Below are positions 12,601 to 24,106 of a stretch of DNA of 64,000 nucleotides, in pieces. The position numbers and the translations under genes were made by a program. A model generated the notes under the pieces. The model was not told where the DNA came from. It searched no databases and saw nothing but the letters and a program-made list of their open reading frames with translations. Origin of the DNA: Phellopilus nigrolimitatus (lineage: Eukaryota > Basidiomycota > Agaricomycetes > Hymenochaetales > Hymenochaetaceae); assembly GCA_021029095.1 (NCBI GenBank), contig JAJOHG010000014.1, positions 434,001 through 498,000 of the forward strand, given 5' to 3'. How positions within the stretch are numbered: the first letter of the stretch is position 1; each line of letters starts with the position of its first letter.

Positions 12601-13715
12601 GAACTTGAGCGCGACGTGTCGTTCTTGAGGATATCCTTAAGAAAATTTACGGACGTGTCCAGATCGCGGGAGGACGGGGGCACGAGCTCCGGTGGGAGCA
12701 CATCGGGAACATTTGTCCCATTAAGTCCTATGACAAATGAGATCAGAGGAAGCCCCGGTATATAATGAACGCACTTACTGCGATAAATGAGACCCATCGC
12801 GACGTGAAATTCCGCGAGATTGAGCTTGCCTCTGTTGTCAGCATCGGCGAGGGCCCTGCCAGCACGAGTAATTAAAACAACGCAAGACAAAGACTAAAAG
12901 CGAAAACGCACGCACCAGATCTTCGCAAGCTCGTTCTTATCCAGACCACTCTGGCCAAACACCTCAAGGGCCATCTGTCCACTGATGAACCCGGTGCCCT
13001 GCGCATCCCACGCACGGAATATCTGGTCGTAGTTCTTCTTCTCTGCCTTGGTGAGCGTCCACGCGACGCGCGGTTGGGAAGGCGCTTCCTGGTTGTATTG
13101 CTGGATAGACTGTTGAAGGGACGTGCCCTGCTGTCCGCCCGGCGCGCCTGCGAACTGAGGCACGCCGCCCGCGTACGGCATGGCGGGGTTGGCGGGCATA
13201 AATGTGCTCGACATCATCTGCAGCCGCGGATCGATGTAGCCGGTCATTTGCGGGACGAGGGGCGACGCTCCACCAGCGCCAGGGAAGCCGGTCATTTGGG
13301 GCGCGAGGCCCGAGCCGCCGCCCCCGAACGCTGGCGATGGGTTCAAGAATCCCCGCTGAGGAGGCGGGGGCGGAGCACGGAGCTGCTGCTGTTGTTGAGG
13401 CGGCTGCTGGCCTCCGAGAAAGCCGCTAGCACCGCCGCCAAAGTTGCCAGGTAAAGGCGGGACTGGCGGGATCTGCTGCTGCTGAAAACCTCCTCCTCCC
13501 GGCTGAAATCCAGTCTGCTGCGGTTGGAGACCGCCCATCCCTGGAAAACCCGTCTGTTGTGGCTGCTGGAAGGGCGGACGCTGGGCGGGGAAGCCTGTCG
13601 GCTGCGGTGCGATACCTCCTCCAAACCCTGGCTGAAATTGGCCCGGATTTCCAGGAAAACCGGTCTGCATAGGATACTGGAAACCAGGCTGGCCAGTGCC
13701 CCATTGCTGGGCCAT
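6680..13715 (-). CDS. CIN1: Intersectin-type endocytic scaffold with RhoGEF (Cin1/Pan1-like)
   Basis: A scaffold of roughly 1,980 residues linking endocytosis, actin and Rho-family GTPases; its domain order matches Cryptococcus Cin1 and animal intersectin-long. The N-terminus repeats QxTG (QPTGF, QQTGF, QMTGF, QMTGY), the Prk1/Ark1 kinase motif of Pan1. One EH domain (WTLTKAEKKNYDQIF to PDVLPPEL) spans exons 13715-12916, 12855-12779 and 12727 onward. Then follow a coiled coil, an RD-rich tract (about 12060-11880), a long proline-rich region and a WH2-like actin motif (LLSSITAGARLKK) near 10300. Two SH3 domains lie in 9849-9606 and 9551-9384, an acidic linker in 9199-8358, a DH (RhoGEF) domain in about 8300-7200 over many short exons, and a PH domain (LKEGSLMKYKSGRKLRAF) to the stop at 6680. 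A one-base frame change is needed near 10340. Only one EH domain is visible, whereas Cin1 has two as I recall. Confidence 0.88.
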
Positions 13716-14846
13716 TTTTTGGTGACAAGTCAAGAAGAAAAGAAAGAAAGAGAGAGCAGGTTGTCGTCGGTCGATGAAAGGAGGAGCGGGTCGTGCCATC
13801 ATACCATGCTTCAGCGTGAGAAATTATTCTGTGACATGCGACAATAAGTATTTGGTTTATAAAAATGTTTTATTTTCAGCATTTTCTGGATTTTTGGTTC
13901 TTGTTCTGAGAAACAACTCTCTTTTTTAATCGAATCTGCTTGTTTTAGCATTTTCCTAGATAAAATGCTCAAAGAAATATGTCACCAAATGTGATCCGCC
14001 TGTTCTAGAATAAATACCTGGGCTTGTCATACAGTCAAACATTATTACTTGTATGGATACTATAAAAGGCGATAGAAGCTCCCACTTATGATCGCGAGCA
14101 GCGATGTTTTTTATGGTTTCGAAAATCGTCCAGATGAGTCTGAGATTTTTGGTTACTGGAAGTCGTCCATTATTTGGATTACCACATCGTTACTAGCCCG
14201 CCGCTCTTCTCAAGCTGCGTTCTATACATGCATTTGGAGGCCTGTGCCAACATGATATCTGGCACGCATGGAAACCCGATACCCCAAGGTACGTATCAGA
14301 GTTTATTACCGCCATTCATGTCTCTATCATTAAAAAGACCCTAAAGTTACATGATGTGCAAACCCGAGAAATAATAAGCAAAAGTATGCGGTTCACGTCT
14401 ACATGAGAACTTTGCGAACAAGCAGGGTATTGTATACAACAATGCAATAGTGAATAAAATGAGCGAACAACACAAGGCGTCGAGAGAACAGGTGCAAACA
14501 GTGGTCGGAACTGTGGCTGTGATGTACGATAGTGTGGCATGTAAGATATTTCAGGTATGTGCGGGGAATAAATGAGGGACGGAAAATGACGTGAAGGCAC
14601 TGGGAGAAGAAAGGAGAATTGCGTATATACCGATGCGCGGTTTCTATTTCGACACGGAAGGGATCGAGAACACAAGCGGAAGAAAACCAGCAGTGAATGG
14701 GAGATGAAAATATATAGACCCGAAGAGAGGAGAGGTTAGACGGGGAACCTGGGAAAGAAGAAAAGAGAAAAGGGGAGATGAAGGTTAAGAGGAGTTAGAC
14801 GTAGGGAAGAGGGGAAAGTGATCAGGAAGACGGGGGAGGCGAGGCG
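13716..14846. other. Intergenic: intersectin promoter and kinase 3' flank
   Basis: About 1.1 kb of AT-rich sequence. The left part should hold the promoter of the minus-strand intersectin gene. The right part, purine-rich around 14700-14840, is probably the 3' UTR of the kinase. An open minus frame at 14316-14675 has no recognisable motif and I do not call it. Confidence 0.4.
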
Positions 14847-17223
14847 CTAGAGCGGCTCCAGTTCCTGGCTCGCCACGCTGTCTATGTGCTCCTCATCGAG
14901 TAGCATGCCGTCCCTCCCCGCATCCTCCTCGTTCTCCGCGCCGCGCCTAGCTGCGCACAATGGAGGTGCGGGCGCGCCCTCCTCGCGCAACCACAGCTCG
15001 TCCCACAGCTCGACCATTCGAGCGCGCCGTACCGGGTTGCGCTCGAGCAGGCGACGTACAACACGCTTAAGACCGGGGGACGCGAGGCGCCGAGCCGTTG
15101 CCGCGGGAGACCCCTTTTCCTCGACCTCATCAGCGGCATCGTCCTCATCGTCGTCCACAAACTCGTCCGGCCAGTAGTACTCGCATTGCGCGATGCGCAT
15201 AAGCATGTCTCTTCTCCTATTTCCGACGCGCCTGTGCACACTGCCCGCGCTGCGATCGCTTTTTACACTTCCCGTGCGCGAGGGCGCGGTGCTGAGAGGG
15301 AGAGGCGGCGGTACGTCAAAGGGGAGTTGTCGCGTTGCGAGTGCGTAGAGCACGACGCCGCACGCCCATGCATCCGTTTGACGACCGTCATAGTGGCCTC
15401 TTGGTTCGCCATTAGCGGGGGTGTCGGATTCGCTAGAAGTAGCACTGGCTCCGAGGACGAGCTCCGGTGCTGCATATGACTCAGAGCCACAGCGAGTGGA
15501 GAGGAGCGGAGACGAAGGATCGATGAAGCGACTCAGGCCGAAGTCTGTGAGTTTGATGAGAGGGGTATGCAAAGGCGGAAGCGGTTCGTCTGTAGCGAAT
15601 ATATTCCGTGTGAGAATGATGTCTGTCAAAATCAGAAAGTCAGAAAGGATCAAAAATTGAGTATAATTGCCAAACACATACTCTCAAGTTTGATATCCCT
15701 ATGTACAAGTGCGACGCCATGCATCCATCCGACGGCACGACATAGTTCGCCCCATATGCGTCGTACCGATGCTTCGCTCGCGCGGATGTACTGCACATCG
15801 CAGTTGACGAGGTCGAAAAGCTCTCCACCGCCGACATACTCGAGCATGAGACAGTGGTGCATGTGCGTCGTGAATGAATGGAGATATGACACGATGGAAG
15901 GGTGCGCGATATGCTGCAAAGCGAGTAAATATCCCAGTTCAAGTTCGCACTAAGACCATATGATAGGATGAAATATAAAAGACATACCCGCAGGACCTCA
16001 ACCTCACGCACGAAGCTAATACGTGTACGATCATTCGCGTCACATAGGGCGCGATTCATCATCTTCACCGCGACAAGTCTCCCTTTCGAGTCGTTTACGA
16101 GAAAGGAAGCGTCAGCCGCCGCGCTCGCACCCTCGCCATCCTGCTCGTCTAGTAGTTTCCGCGAGAAACCACTCCCAGCAGTCACTGGCGGAGTAGGTCT
16201 GAGTCCATGCAAGCGCGCATCCCTCCCCTTTTTTGCCCAGCTCGAGCTCTTGCGACGCAGGCCTGGGCGCGACGATTTCGCATCGCCGCTAGCCGGAAAC
16301 GTCGGCGACGCCAATGTGCCGCCGTCATCTGCCGCGAGCCAAACACTGCTGAACGCGCCTTCACCGAGCACGCGCACGAGTGTCACAGCTGCGTGGCCTG
16401 ACGTCAGTCGAGTTCCGGCGCTCAATGCGGGCGGGCTAGAGATTGTCTCTTCAAATCCAGAGTCGCTACTCCCCCGTGTCGCGCTTATGATATTCCCCTC
16501 CCGTTTAATTGCATTATCATGATGCGGGTTGGGAAGACGAAGGTATTCCATAGGAGGAGGCGACGTCATGAACGACGAAACATTGCGCTTTGTGTCCGTT
16601 GGACTGCTTGACAAAGGAGGCGACGGAGATCGCGAATTCTCCGCATCCTCGGTTAGCTGCAAGAACTCGCGTTTAAAAGATGTCTCCCAATCCGATCCTG
16701 CTTTCCTATGTTTTGACAACTCTTCCTCTCCCTCTTCGAGCGTGGGATCTGTGGCATATCGCGAAGGGAAGAACCGAGATAGGGGTGGGAGACGCGGTGG
16801 GGAAGGTTCCCGGGAACTGGCCGAGGACTTCATGCTTGGTGGCGGGGTGGGGCGCTGACCCAAAGCACCCATAGCAAAAAAGTCGGCCGTGGCAGAACGC
16901 GAGGGGACGGTTGGCTTCCGCTGATATGTTACATCTGCCGCGAGTGTCGCGCTGCGCAATGGTGCGGCCGGCGGAGCGGGCGTCGGCGGGCCGGCAGCGG
17001 CGAAAGGTGAGCTGAAGAACGCAGCGGTTTTGCTACTGCTGCTGCCGTTCGGCGAGTGTGAGGGTGAGAGGAGCAGACCGTCATCTGCCGAGTACGAGGT
17101 GCCAGCAGATGAGGGAGAGCATATACTGAGCGACTTCGGGCTCAGATCTGGCGAGACGCTGTTTGATGCGGTGGAGAAACGGCCGTGCGGGACGGGAGTC
17201 GGAAGACGTGTCCAGGCGAGCAT
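14847..17223 (-). CDS. Serine/threonine protein kinase
   Basis: A eukaryotic-type protein kinase with a long serine/proline-rich N-terminal region of about 280 residues and a C-terminal catalytic domain. Visible kinase landmarks are the glycine loop GEGAFSSVW, the ATP-binding lysine in LVAVKMM, catalytic HRDIKLEN, TDFGLSRF and the APE motif AAPELV. An unusual insert of nearly 90 residues, rich in S, R, K and G, lies between the glycine loop and the lysine. The activation segment TRCGSESYAAPE and the LEN(I/V) style suggest a CAMK/Nim1-Prr1-like kinase; the subfamily is a guess. Introns follow EVEVLR and interrupt HRDIKLEN. I chose ATG 17223 (MLAWTRLP) because TATATAAT lies at about 17311-17318, which would be inside the gene if the in-frame upstream ATG at 17343 were used. 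The substrate is unknown. Confidence 0.85.
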
Positions 17224-17343
17224 AAGGTGCTCACTGTCGTGATCGATGTGGACGTTGTCGATGTGGTCGTCGTCGTTGTCGAGCTGGGGATGAGCGACGC
17301 AGTGCATACTATTATATACTGTCGCGGATGGGTGCTTCTCCAC

Positions 17344-19041
17344 TTCCGCGCGGACCTACGGATGACCACTGCTGTGGAGAAACCCTGCCAACGTGTCTCG
17401 GCTGCTAGAGACCATCCATCTGCAACATATGAGTGTCTACTCGACATGTATGACGATGAGCGCATACGCGTACCATAAAGACAGCGACGGACGACGTGGG
17501 GGGCGAACAGAAGTTGCTTGACAAACGGAATACGGTCTTCAGCAATTTTCCTCTTCCGGCTGCAGGCGTGAGAAAGATGACACACGTTCATCATTTTCCG
17601 TCTTCCGAGGCTCTTCGCAAAGTATCAGATCAAAATCGAGAATTCTGGAGGTGGTATCGTCGGAAATCTCCGACAGGTGGGAATAGTTCCAGTAACCAAT
17701 CAATTTAAAATAAATGCGGAACGGAACTTAGTTCTTATTCAAAGCACAACTATTTATAAAAATCCGGTTTGACTCCAGGAATTTATTAAAGGAGGGTAAG
17801 CAAGATTGGGACAACTTGGGTAGTAATCAAACGTAAATTGGGGATCAGCGCCGGGCAACGAATAGACGTAGATGATAACACAAAGTGGAAACTATCCGGG
17901 GAATCCAGATTCCTCAAAGGTGTGTCGTCGATCTGTCGATTCCCGTTAATTCATATGCAGCCACAAACGTTTTGGGAGAAGACATGAAAAGTAACAACGA
18001 AAAGACAGAGGAGATGAGTCTACACTGCACACATATAATACAGTCGTGGATCGGTCCTTGAGACGCCACGTCTTGATCGCGCACCCTGACCGCCCTTGTT
18101 CGATTTCTCCATGAGAAAAAATATGATGGTTTTCCTTGTTCACTCAGCAACATTTAAGCAAAATTTCAGGGTAATCATTCTTTGAGACACCACGTTTTTC
18201 ACGGTCAATTTCAATGTCTTTCCTGGTATTACGCATCAAATACAGAGAAAATTCTTCGCTAGAGAGCACTATTGCGTCTCTCAAAAGACGGAAAAAATGA
18301 ACCAGTTCGGCGAGTTCGAAAGGACCGTTTACGCACCAGCGTCACGTGACCGGGTTTGGGCCGCGCGCTCGGCCTACGCTCCGACTCGGACACGAGCTCG
18401 AGCGCAACCAATACAAGCTTACTGACTGCCAGTCTTGTGGAAGAGCAATTCGACGGCTTTTCAATTTTATAAACGGACTCCGATCCTCCCGCTCCGTTTG
18501 CATTCGCATCGTGCATCGCGTCTGCATCCACGCCTCCGACCTCAAATTTTGCAAAGAAGCACCTGCTTTTCAAGGGATATTCTCATGGCCACGAGATGCT
18601 TACAAGCAACCTTCCAGCTCGGTGCGGCAGATCGCAAGCAGGCAAAGGCAAAGAGGAGGTTACGGGAGGGGCAGGTGAAGAGGAGGAGCGCAGTCAACCC
18701 TTCTATCGCAATCTAACACTTGGCTGGTCTTCTGGCGAGGAGTACTAATTGGTATGGAAGGAAGTCCCATTGGAGTATGGACTAATATCGCGGGGTAATT
18801 CTGTCAATCTTCCAATGTCTTAGTGTATCCAGACAATCAACACGTCCTCGTAGCTCTGTCGACGTTCCAGGCACATTCGATGGACTTTGCAGCCTGCGCC
18901 CTTCATTTACTGTCTTCCCTTGTGGGGTCCTGTTGCAAGCTTGGACTCCGTACCAGGTATACTTGGTCCGATGACAAATTCGCATCGGCCGTCAAGGCAT
19001 TTCGAAGGCCACGATTGACCTCAAGCCATATACCAGGGATC
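17344..19041. other. Intergenic stretch without a confident gene
   Basis: About 1.7 kb upstream of the kinase. It contains an E-box-like CACGTG near 18343. A short basic open frame runs from ATG 18585 to 18716 (begins MATRCLQATF, then K/R-rich); it sits in a longer open frame from 18435 but has no domain I recognise. I see no repeat or tRNA here. The left end should include the kinase promoter. Confidence 0.35.
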
Positions 19042-19311
19042 CTATTCTTTCAGGAAATGCTGCAAGTCATCCAATTTTGCTTCGTAAGCACTTTGCTGAA
19101 TATATTTCCTGACAACAATGGGCATGGCTCCCCTTCTGTATGTCTGCATCTGTGCTGCCTCTGCTTTTTCCTCCCGTGCACCGCACCAGACGTCGGGATC
19201 ATTATGGCCCAGTTCAAATGTCTGCCCGCCGTTTCCTCTCCAGTCAACAAACAGCCGCATGCTCTCTGCACGTGAAGAGGATGCCATCTTGTGTGCGTAC
19301 GCCACTGCCAT
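19042..19311 (-). CDS. Hypothetical small protein (low support)
   Basis: An open minus-strand frame of 89 codons (MAVAYAHKMASSS, then ESMRLFVDWRGNGGQTFEL, ending LDDLQHFLKE). Its amino-acid balance looks protein-like rather than like an antisense shadow, and no larger gene covers the region. I recognise no domain. It could be an exon of a larger gene, since an upstream splice acceptor is possible, or a non-functional frame next to the repeat unit that starts at about 19436. Treat it as a candidate only. Confidence 0.25.
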   Translation of the reverse strand: MAVAYAHKMASSSRAESMRLFVDWRGNGGQTFELGHNDPDVWCGAREEKAEAAQMQTYRRGAMPIVVRKYIQQSAYEAKLDDLQHFLKE

Positions 19312-19435
19312 CGTTCTCGAGTGCGCTCAGTCTGCCACGCTGAGCAAAGACACAGACCATGGCGGACATGAGAAAATGAGATACAGAGCGTGTGCCTCTT
19401 AGCCGGTGCCCGGAATCGCCTGCTGAAAAGGACCG

Positions 19436-20240
19436 TGAGGCCGGAAAGATCAGTTAATGACCACAATGAGTGGGTTAGATGGCCTACTTGTGTTTCGTGG
19501 AGATAGGGTAGAACTGTAGATTGACTTGCGACTTCAGCATCACGCAGGGTTCTGAGATGGTGTAGTACCACATGGGACAACTCGCACTATAGCATTCGAA
19601 TTATTAAAATTATAACTAGGCTACAGTCTCCGCCTAGCTTGAGCACGTTCATTACGAACCCTGGCCCAATATTTTGTTATCGCTGTACAATATTTCACTG
19701 TCTCTTCTGCCTTGCTACGCTCTTCTGAGCCATTTGGAAGGTATGTACGGATGTCTCGCAGATTGTCCCGAGCAACCTTTTCAATATCTGTAGCAATATC
19801 TACTTCACGTATTGCAAACATGTACCCTTCGTGAGCGGATAGGGAGTAGGCTTGCTCGTGTCTTCGCTTTAATTTGTTTTCATCATCTTGTGAAAGTTTA
19901 AATTCAATGGTGCTTGCGTCAAACTTCATGTTAAAGTTTCTGGTAGGTAGTTGTGTTTGTGCAGGGCAACTGATAGCACAGTGCATCTTATATACCAGCA
20001 AAACGTAATTTTACTTAAAATGGCTTATTTAACTTGTACAAGGCAAAGCATGCATCAGCAAAATGTAATTTTACTTTAAATGTCTTATTTGACTTGTTCA
20101 AGGTGCGCAAGGTACTAACGCATATCGACTTCTACGAGTAGAAAGCCTGTTTACCCCCGCTTAGCGCCCACATTTCAAGTCCACAAGACTCGATTAAGAT
20201 ACGTAAGACGGTAAGCGCTCTAATGCGTGTCCAAGAAAAT
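19436..20240 (-). repeat. Dispersed gene-bearing repeat, copy A
   Basis: This segment is homologous to 24107-25035 (copy B) and, over its promoter and gene, to 30410-31175 (copy C, opposite strand). Shared blocks include the 3' tail (from GAGGCCGGAAAGAT to GCATTCGAATTA), the coding frame, a TATA block (CTTATATACCAG) and an upstream block around AAGTCC..AAGACT and GCGCTCTAATGC. Copy A is the most diverged. No terminal inverted repeat, poly-A or target duplication is evident, so whether it moved as a transposon or by segmental duplication is unclear. Confidence 0.7.
19621..19929 (-). CDS. Small protein of unknown family, copy A
   Basis: A 102-residue protein (MKFDASTIEFKLSQDDENKL onward, ending ERAQARRRL). 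It is one of three related copies in this window (others at 24293-24604 and 30826-31133), about half identical to copy B in amino acids with a single codon length difference. Invariant features are FDxxTIxF, an HExxYS segment, and a C-terminal SKAExT..YCxAIT.YW.RVR.ER. It looks mostly helical and charged; no signal peptide or known domain is seen. I chose the inner ATG because the in-frame upstream ATGs lie on or just after the TATA box (about 19990), so they should not be transcribed. Unlike copies B and C, this copy lacks the 5' UTR intron. Function unknown. Confidence 0.6.
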   Translation of the reverse strand: MKFDASTIEFKLSQDDENKLKRRHEQAYSLSAHEGYMFAIREVDIATDIEKVARDNLRDIRTYLPNGSEERSKAEETVKYCTAITKYWARVRNERAQARRRL

Positions 20241-21804
20241 ACGGTGTCGGGGCGCGGGGAGGTGATGTGTCAGAGAGTACGGAACAAGTGCTTGAGGGTA
20301 ACGCTGGCGAAGCAAAGTGAGATGTCGGTGAACTGGACACGAATGCTCTCTTCTCCTTCCCTCTCGCAGAGAACTTCTCAAGGCATTTTGTTATTTTAGA
20401 AGCATTCGTTGACGAGACTGGCTGCCCAGATGAGTGTAAAGATGGCGCCGGTGCTGGCTCATTCCATGAGTCGTCCCAAGCCGAGTCCTCCGATACAGAG
20501 TCCTCCGGAACTGTGGGTATAGGTGAGTCGACATTGTGCCCGTTCGTTTTTGACTCCGAACCTCCATCGTCCCACTTGGTGCAAGCGAACTGTCGTCCTT
20601 GTGTTCCGCACCGGTTCCATCTTCATCTCTTCAATCCCACGCATCCGAATCGTCTTGAACCTCATCTCCGTCAGGCTATTACGAGTCTTGAATGGCCGCC
20701 GGAGGTTCTTGTGAGGATGCGCCGTTCACGGCATATTCAAAATCCCACCCGTTCTCGTCCTCTGAGTCTAGCTTTCCGTTCGCGGCTTCATTTTGACTTC
20801 GAATACCCATTTGTCGCGACATCGCCACCTGCGCTAGCTTTGGCATCGTCGAAGTACTAGTCATTCTCGCCGTCAACTTCATTTCCGCCACCAATCTCAC
20901 CTTGCACGGGAATAACATCCGGGGGATGTGTTGTTGGGAATAGAAGGAATCAGAACATCCCGGAGAATCGCGACCGTGGTTGGTGTCTAATTAGCGATTG
21001 TGAAAATGAGGTGAGTCAAGAGGGAGGCAGGCTGGGGAAGGAGTTAGAAGTAAAGAAATTGGAGAGTGTTTTGAGGTAGTTCATTACAGGTTTGCGAAAT
21101 TCGGGATAGGGTGGGACGGAAAAGAGTGATAGGCAGACGGAAGGCGTCCCATCTGCTTCCGGAGTTCTGGATATGTCTGAAGAAACGGCCTGCTGCAAAG
21201 GGAAGTCGATGAAATGCCGGCGAAGCGAAGCAAGATGCGAATTCAATGAAATGGTCGAGAGAGAAAAGAGAATATTTTGAAGGCCAATAATTGTCTGAGA
21301 TTGTCGCACTGTGCGATTTTAGACGCGTGAGGTTGACTAATAAGATGTATAGAATAGCACACCTTGCACTAAAGAGAAAGATTAAATTTATTGAAATATA
21401 GAAGCGCATATATGCAGCTCGGGTCTCGCCGCAGTGTCGAGTACCCATTCCTTTTTCAGTTATTTGTTTAAGTAAGCCATGTCTCGGCTGACAATATTCA
21501 CAATTTTCCTGGCTATATGCGCACCTCGGTCTTGTACCGTGTTGACTGAGCCGGAACTCTATTTGCAGAATAACTTCAAAATTCGGTTGAGGAAGCGCGA
21601 ATACAACGCGAATACGCTTCACTTAGCTGTTCGCCTACGCAGTCTTTGAGTGACCGAAGTCGTTGCTTTAACAAAGCAACTTTAGAATAAGGAGGTGTGT
21701 TTCGCAGAGGTACACACTTCACGCTCAAGTCCCTCGTTGAACGTCTCTCCACACCACACAGTCAAGCCGCTCAGTTCGTTTTTGATCTTTCGAAATCATA
21801 CACC
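20241..21804. other. Intergenic, scattered low-complexity open frames only
   Basis: About 1.5 kb between repeat copy A and the trypsin-fold gene. Between 20390 and 20920 there are short serine/acidic frames on both strands (for example ETGCPDECKDGAGAG on plus, SEDENGWDFEYAVNGASSQ on minus) that could be decayed exons, but I cannot join them into a model. The right end holds the promoter and 5' leader of the next gene. Confidence 0.35.
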
Positions 21805-23796
21805 AGTCTGTCCCTTAGTTTCTTTATGATCATCCCATACTAATTATCTCGTTTTCCCTCTCCTCGTTCAGTGCTTTCTGCCGAAGCTATCGACGAATAC
21901 ATTCGCTTTGCTAGGAGCTACGAGGAGGCTCGGAGCTCTGACAGCGACCTTACTATCTCGCCGACCACCACCGCGTCCAGCGTCTCCTCTCTGGGCCTTG
22001 GCGGCGACGCCGTATCCAGCTCTACTTCCTACACTCCTGATGCGCACGCTGTCTCCAAGGCGGAGGCTCAATCCTACTATGCAGGCCTTCCTTCTGAGCC
22101 CACGTTGCTTTACCGCACGGGCAAGGAGAAGTGGTCCCCGCCCAGGGGACCTGAGGCCCAGCGTCGTTTGAAGAAGCTGCGCGAAGTCTTCAACCATCCG
22201 ATTACGAATGTCTGGAACCAGGACTTGGGCTGGAAGGTTGTCGCGGTTATGGACGCTCACACGGTTAGTTAATAGGCGTTCATCGTATCGTAGAATTCCT
22301 AACTGGGATTTCTAGATCCGCTTTACGACAATAGACGTCGTTCGGTTCAAGATGGTCGAGGTTGACGAAGCGCCTGAGGACGAAGGAGACGATGAAGAAA
22401 CGGTAGAAGCTAAGAAACCGGTCGTCGGTCCCGTCACTATTTGGATTGGCGTCTTCCCCGAGTCTACCTCCGCCACGGCTGCCCGCGACGCGGCTCAGGA
22501 CGTCCTAGCCCTTCTCAAGGACTACCAGATCACCGACGTCGACGTCGACTTCCGCGAGTCCTTCTACACGCGCGAGGCCGGTCCTCAGCTTCTCGAACCC
22601 GTCGATGACCTGGACCCACTCGTCGACGTCGTGAGTCCCCTCACTCCCGCCCTCGGCCTCCGCATCGCTACCAAGGCCAGGCCCAACGCTCAGGGAACGA
22701 TGGCCCTCTACCTCGCCGAGGGTGGCGGCAGAAACAGGCTCTTGGGCCTTTCGTGCCGTCACGTCCTCATCGGATCGAGGGAAGGCAACATGAACTATGT
22801 CCGCCGCCTTAGTGGGTCTCGTAAAGAGGTCCTCCTGCTTGGCAAGAGAGCCTTCACCAACCTCGTCGATTCGATCAAAGTCAGGATCGGCCGACACGGC
22901 ATCATGGTTAAGCACTGGAGGAAGCAGATTGAAGGGTTCGAGCAGCGGGAGAAGGGCACCGAGGCTGTCGACGTTGAGAAGGCCAAGGCGGCCCGGATTA
23001 AGACTCAGGGGTTACTGGACGAGGCGGAGGAGGCGATGGGGGCACTTGGAACGTTGCTCGATCGGGTCAACAAGGACTGGAAGAAACCCCACAACCGCAC
23101 CATTGGCCATATCCTCCGCTCCCCACCCATCAGTCTCGGCGTCGGTGAGCAACGTTTCACCGAGGACTGGGGAATTTTCCAGGTCGACCGGGCCAAGCTC
23201 GGTAACGGCTTCCAGGGCAATAAGATGGACCTCGGTGCGTTTTGAACTATCCGACTAAGACCGTCTACTGACCTATATGTTATTTATATCTAGGGACAAA
23301 GCTAACGCCCGACGAGTTTACAGTCAAATGTTTCCCCTGCGGAGACGCCAACGGGGAGTTCAACTATCCCGAAGATCGTCTGCTTCCACTTAAGGGCACT
23401 ATTACCGACGACTTGATGCACTCCCCCGACATGTGGGACGCGGACGGCGAGCCGTGCTTGTTGGTCGTCAAGAGCGGCAATGCCACTAACACCACCATCG
23501 GCCGCGCGAACGGCGTCTTCTCTATCGTCCGCGATTACTTCTACGACATGGCCGTCCACCAAACCTCCATGGAGTGGGCAATTATCAACTACGACAGCAA
23601 GTCGGGCGTCTTTTCGGAACCTGGCGACTCGGGCTCAATAATCGCCGACATCCGTGGCCGCATTGGTGGTATGCTTACCGGCGGTTCTGGCAAGACGGAG
23701 TCCCCCGATATGACCTATGCCACGCCGTTCTGGTGGCTCATGGAGCGTATCAAGGCCAATGGGTTCCCCGACGCGCACCTCGACATCGCTATTTAG
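21805..23796 (+). CDS. Trypsin-fold serine protease-like protein, start codon split by intron
   Basis: A protein of 604 residues whose C-terminal two-thirds resembles a chymotrypsin/HtrA-fold hydrolase. A plausible catalytic triad is visible: His in LGLSCRHVLIG, Asp in FTEDWGIFQVD and Ser in SEPGDSGSII. A coiled, charged insert of about 130 residues separates the His and Asp regions. No signal peptide is seen, so it is probably intracellular. Proposed exons are 21805 (A only), 21872-22263, 22316-23234 and 23294-23796. No ATG opens the main frame at its 5' edge, but CACCA at 21801-21805 joins across a 66-nt intron (gtctgt, branch TACTAAT, ttcag) to TGCTTTCTG and makes CACCATGC. Similar genes are, to my knowledge, common and uncharacterised in Agaricomycetes. 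The fold assignment rests on motifs only. Confidence 0.75.
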
Positions 23797-24106
23797 GTTC
23801 GTCTCGTTTCTTTACTCTCCTCCCTTCGCGCAACTGATGGCCTTGACGTTCAGGTCCCATACGACTTGGCATGGTTCGCTGGACTGTCGGACGCGCTCGC
23901 CACCTTCGAGCGGTATCTGGTAGGCATATTACGCATGCGTCGACGCGTTTTACTGTAGCTTCTCGTTGTTCGGACACTCACAACCTCACCGTGTACTGTT
24001 TATCTATCTTTATTCCTTTTTATCGTCCCCCCTTTCTTTCGTAGTGTAGAACGGCTTTCCGAAAAGCCCGCAAACCCGCAGTATGAAAATACTCTTCATT
24101 TATTTG

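Noticed and set aside
10686..12608. 640-codon plus-strand open frame
   Set aside because: Antisense to the proline- and RD-rich part of the intersectin gene; biased low-complexity sequence without domains.
21478..21648. Short frame with a signal-peptide-like start (MSRLTIFTIFLAICAP)
   Set aside because: 57 codons, no homologous look after the hydrophobic start, no promoter or splice support.
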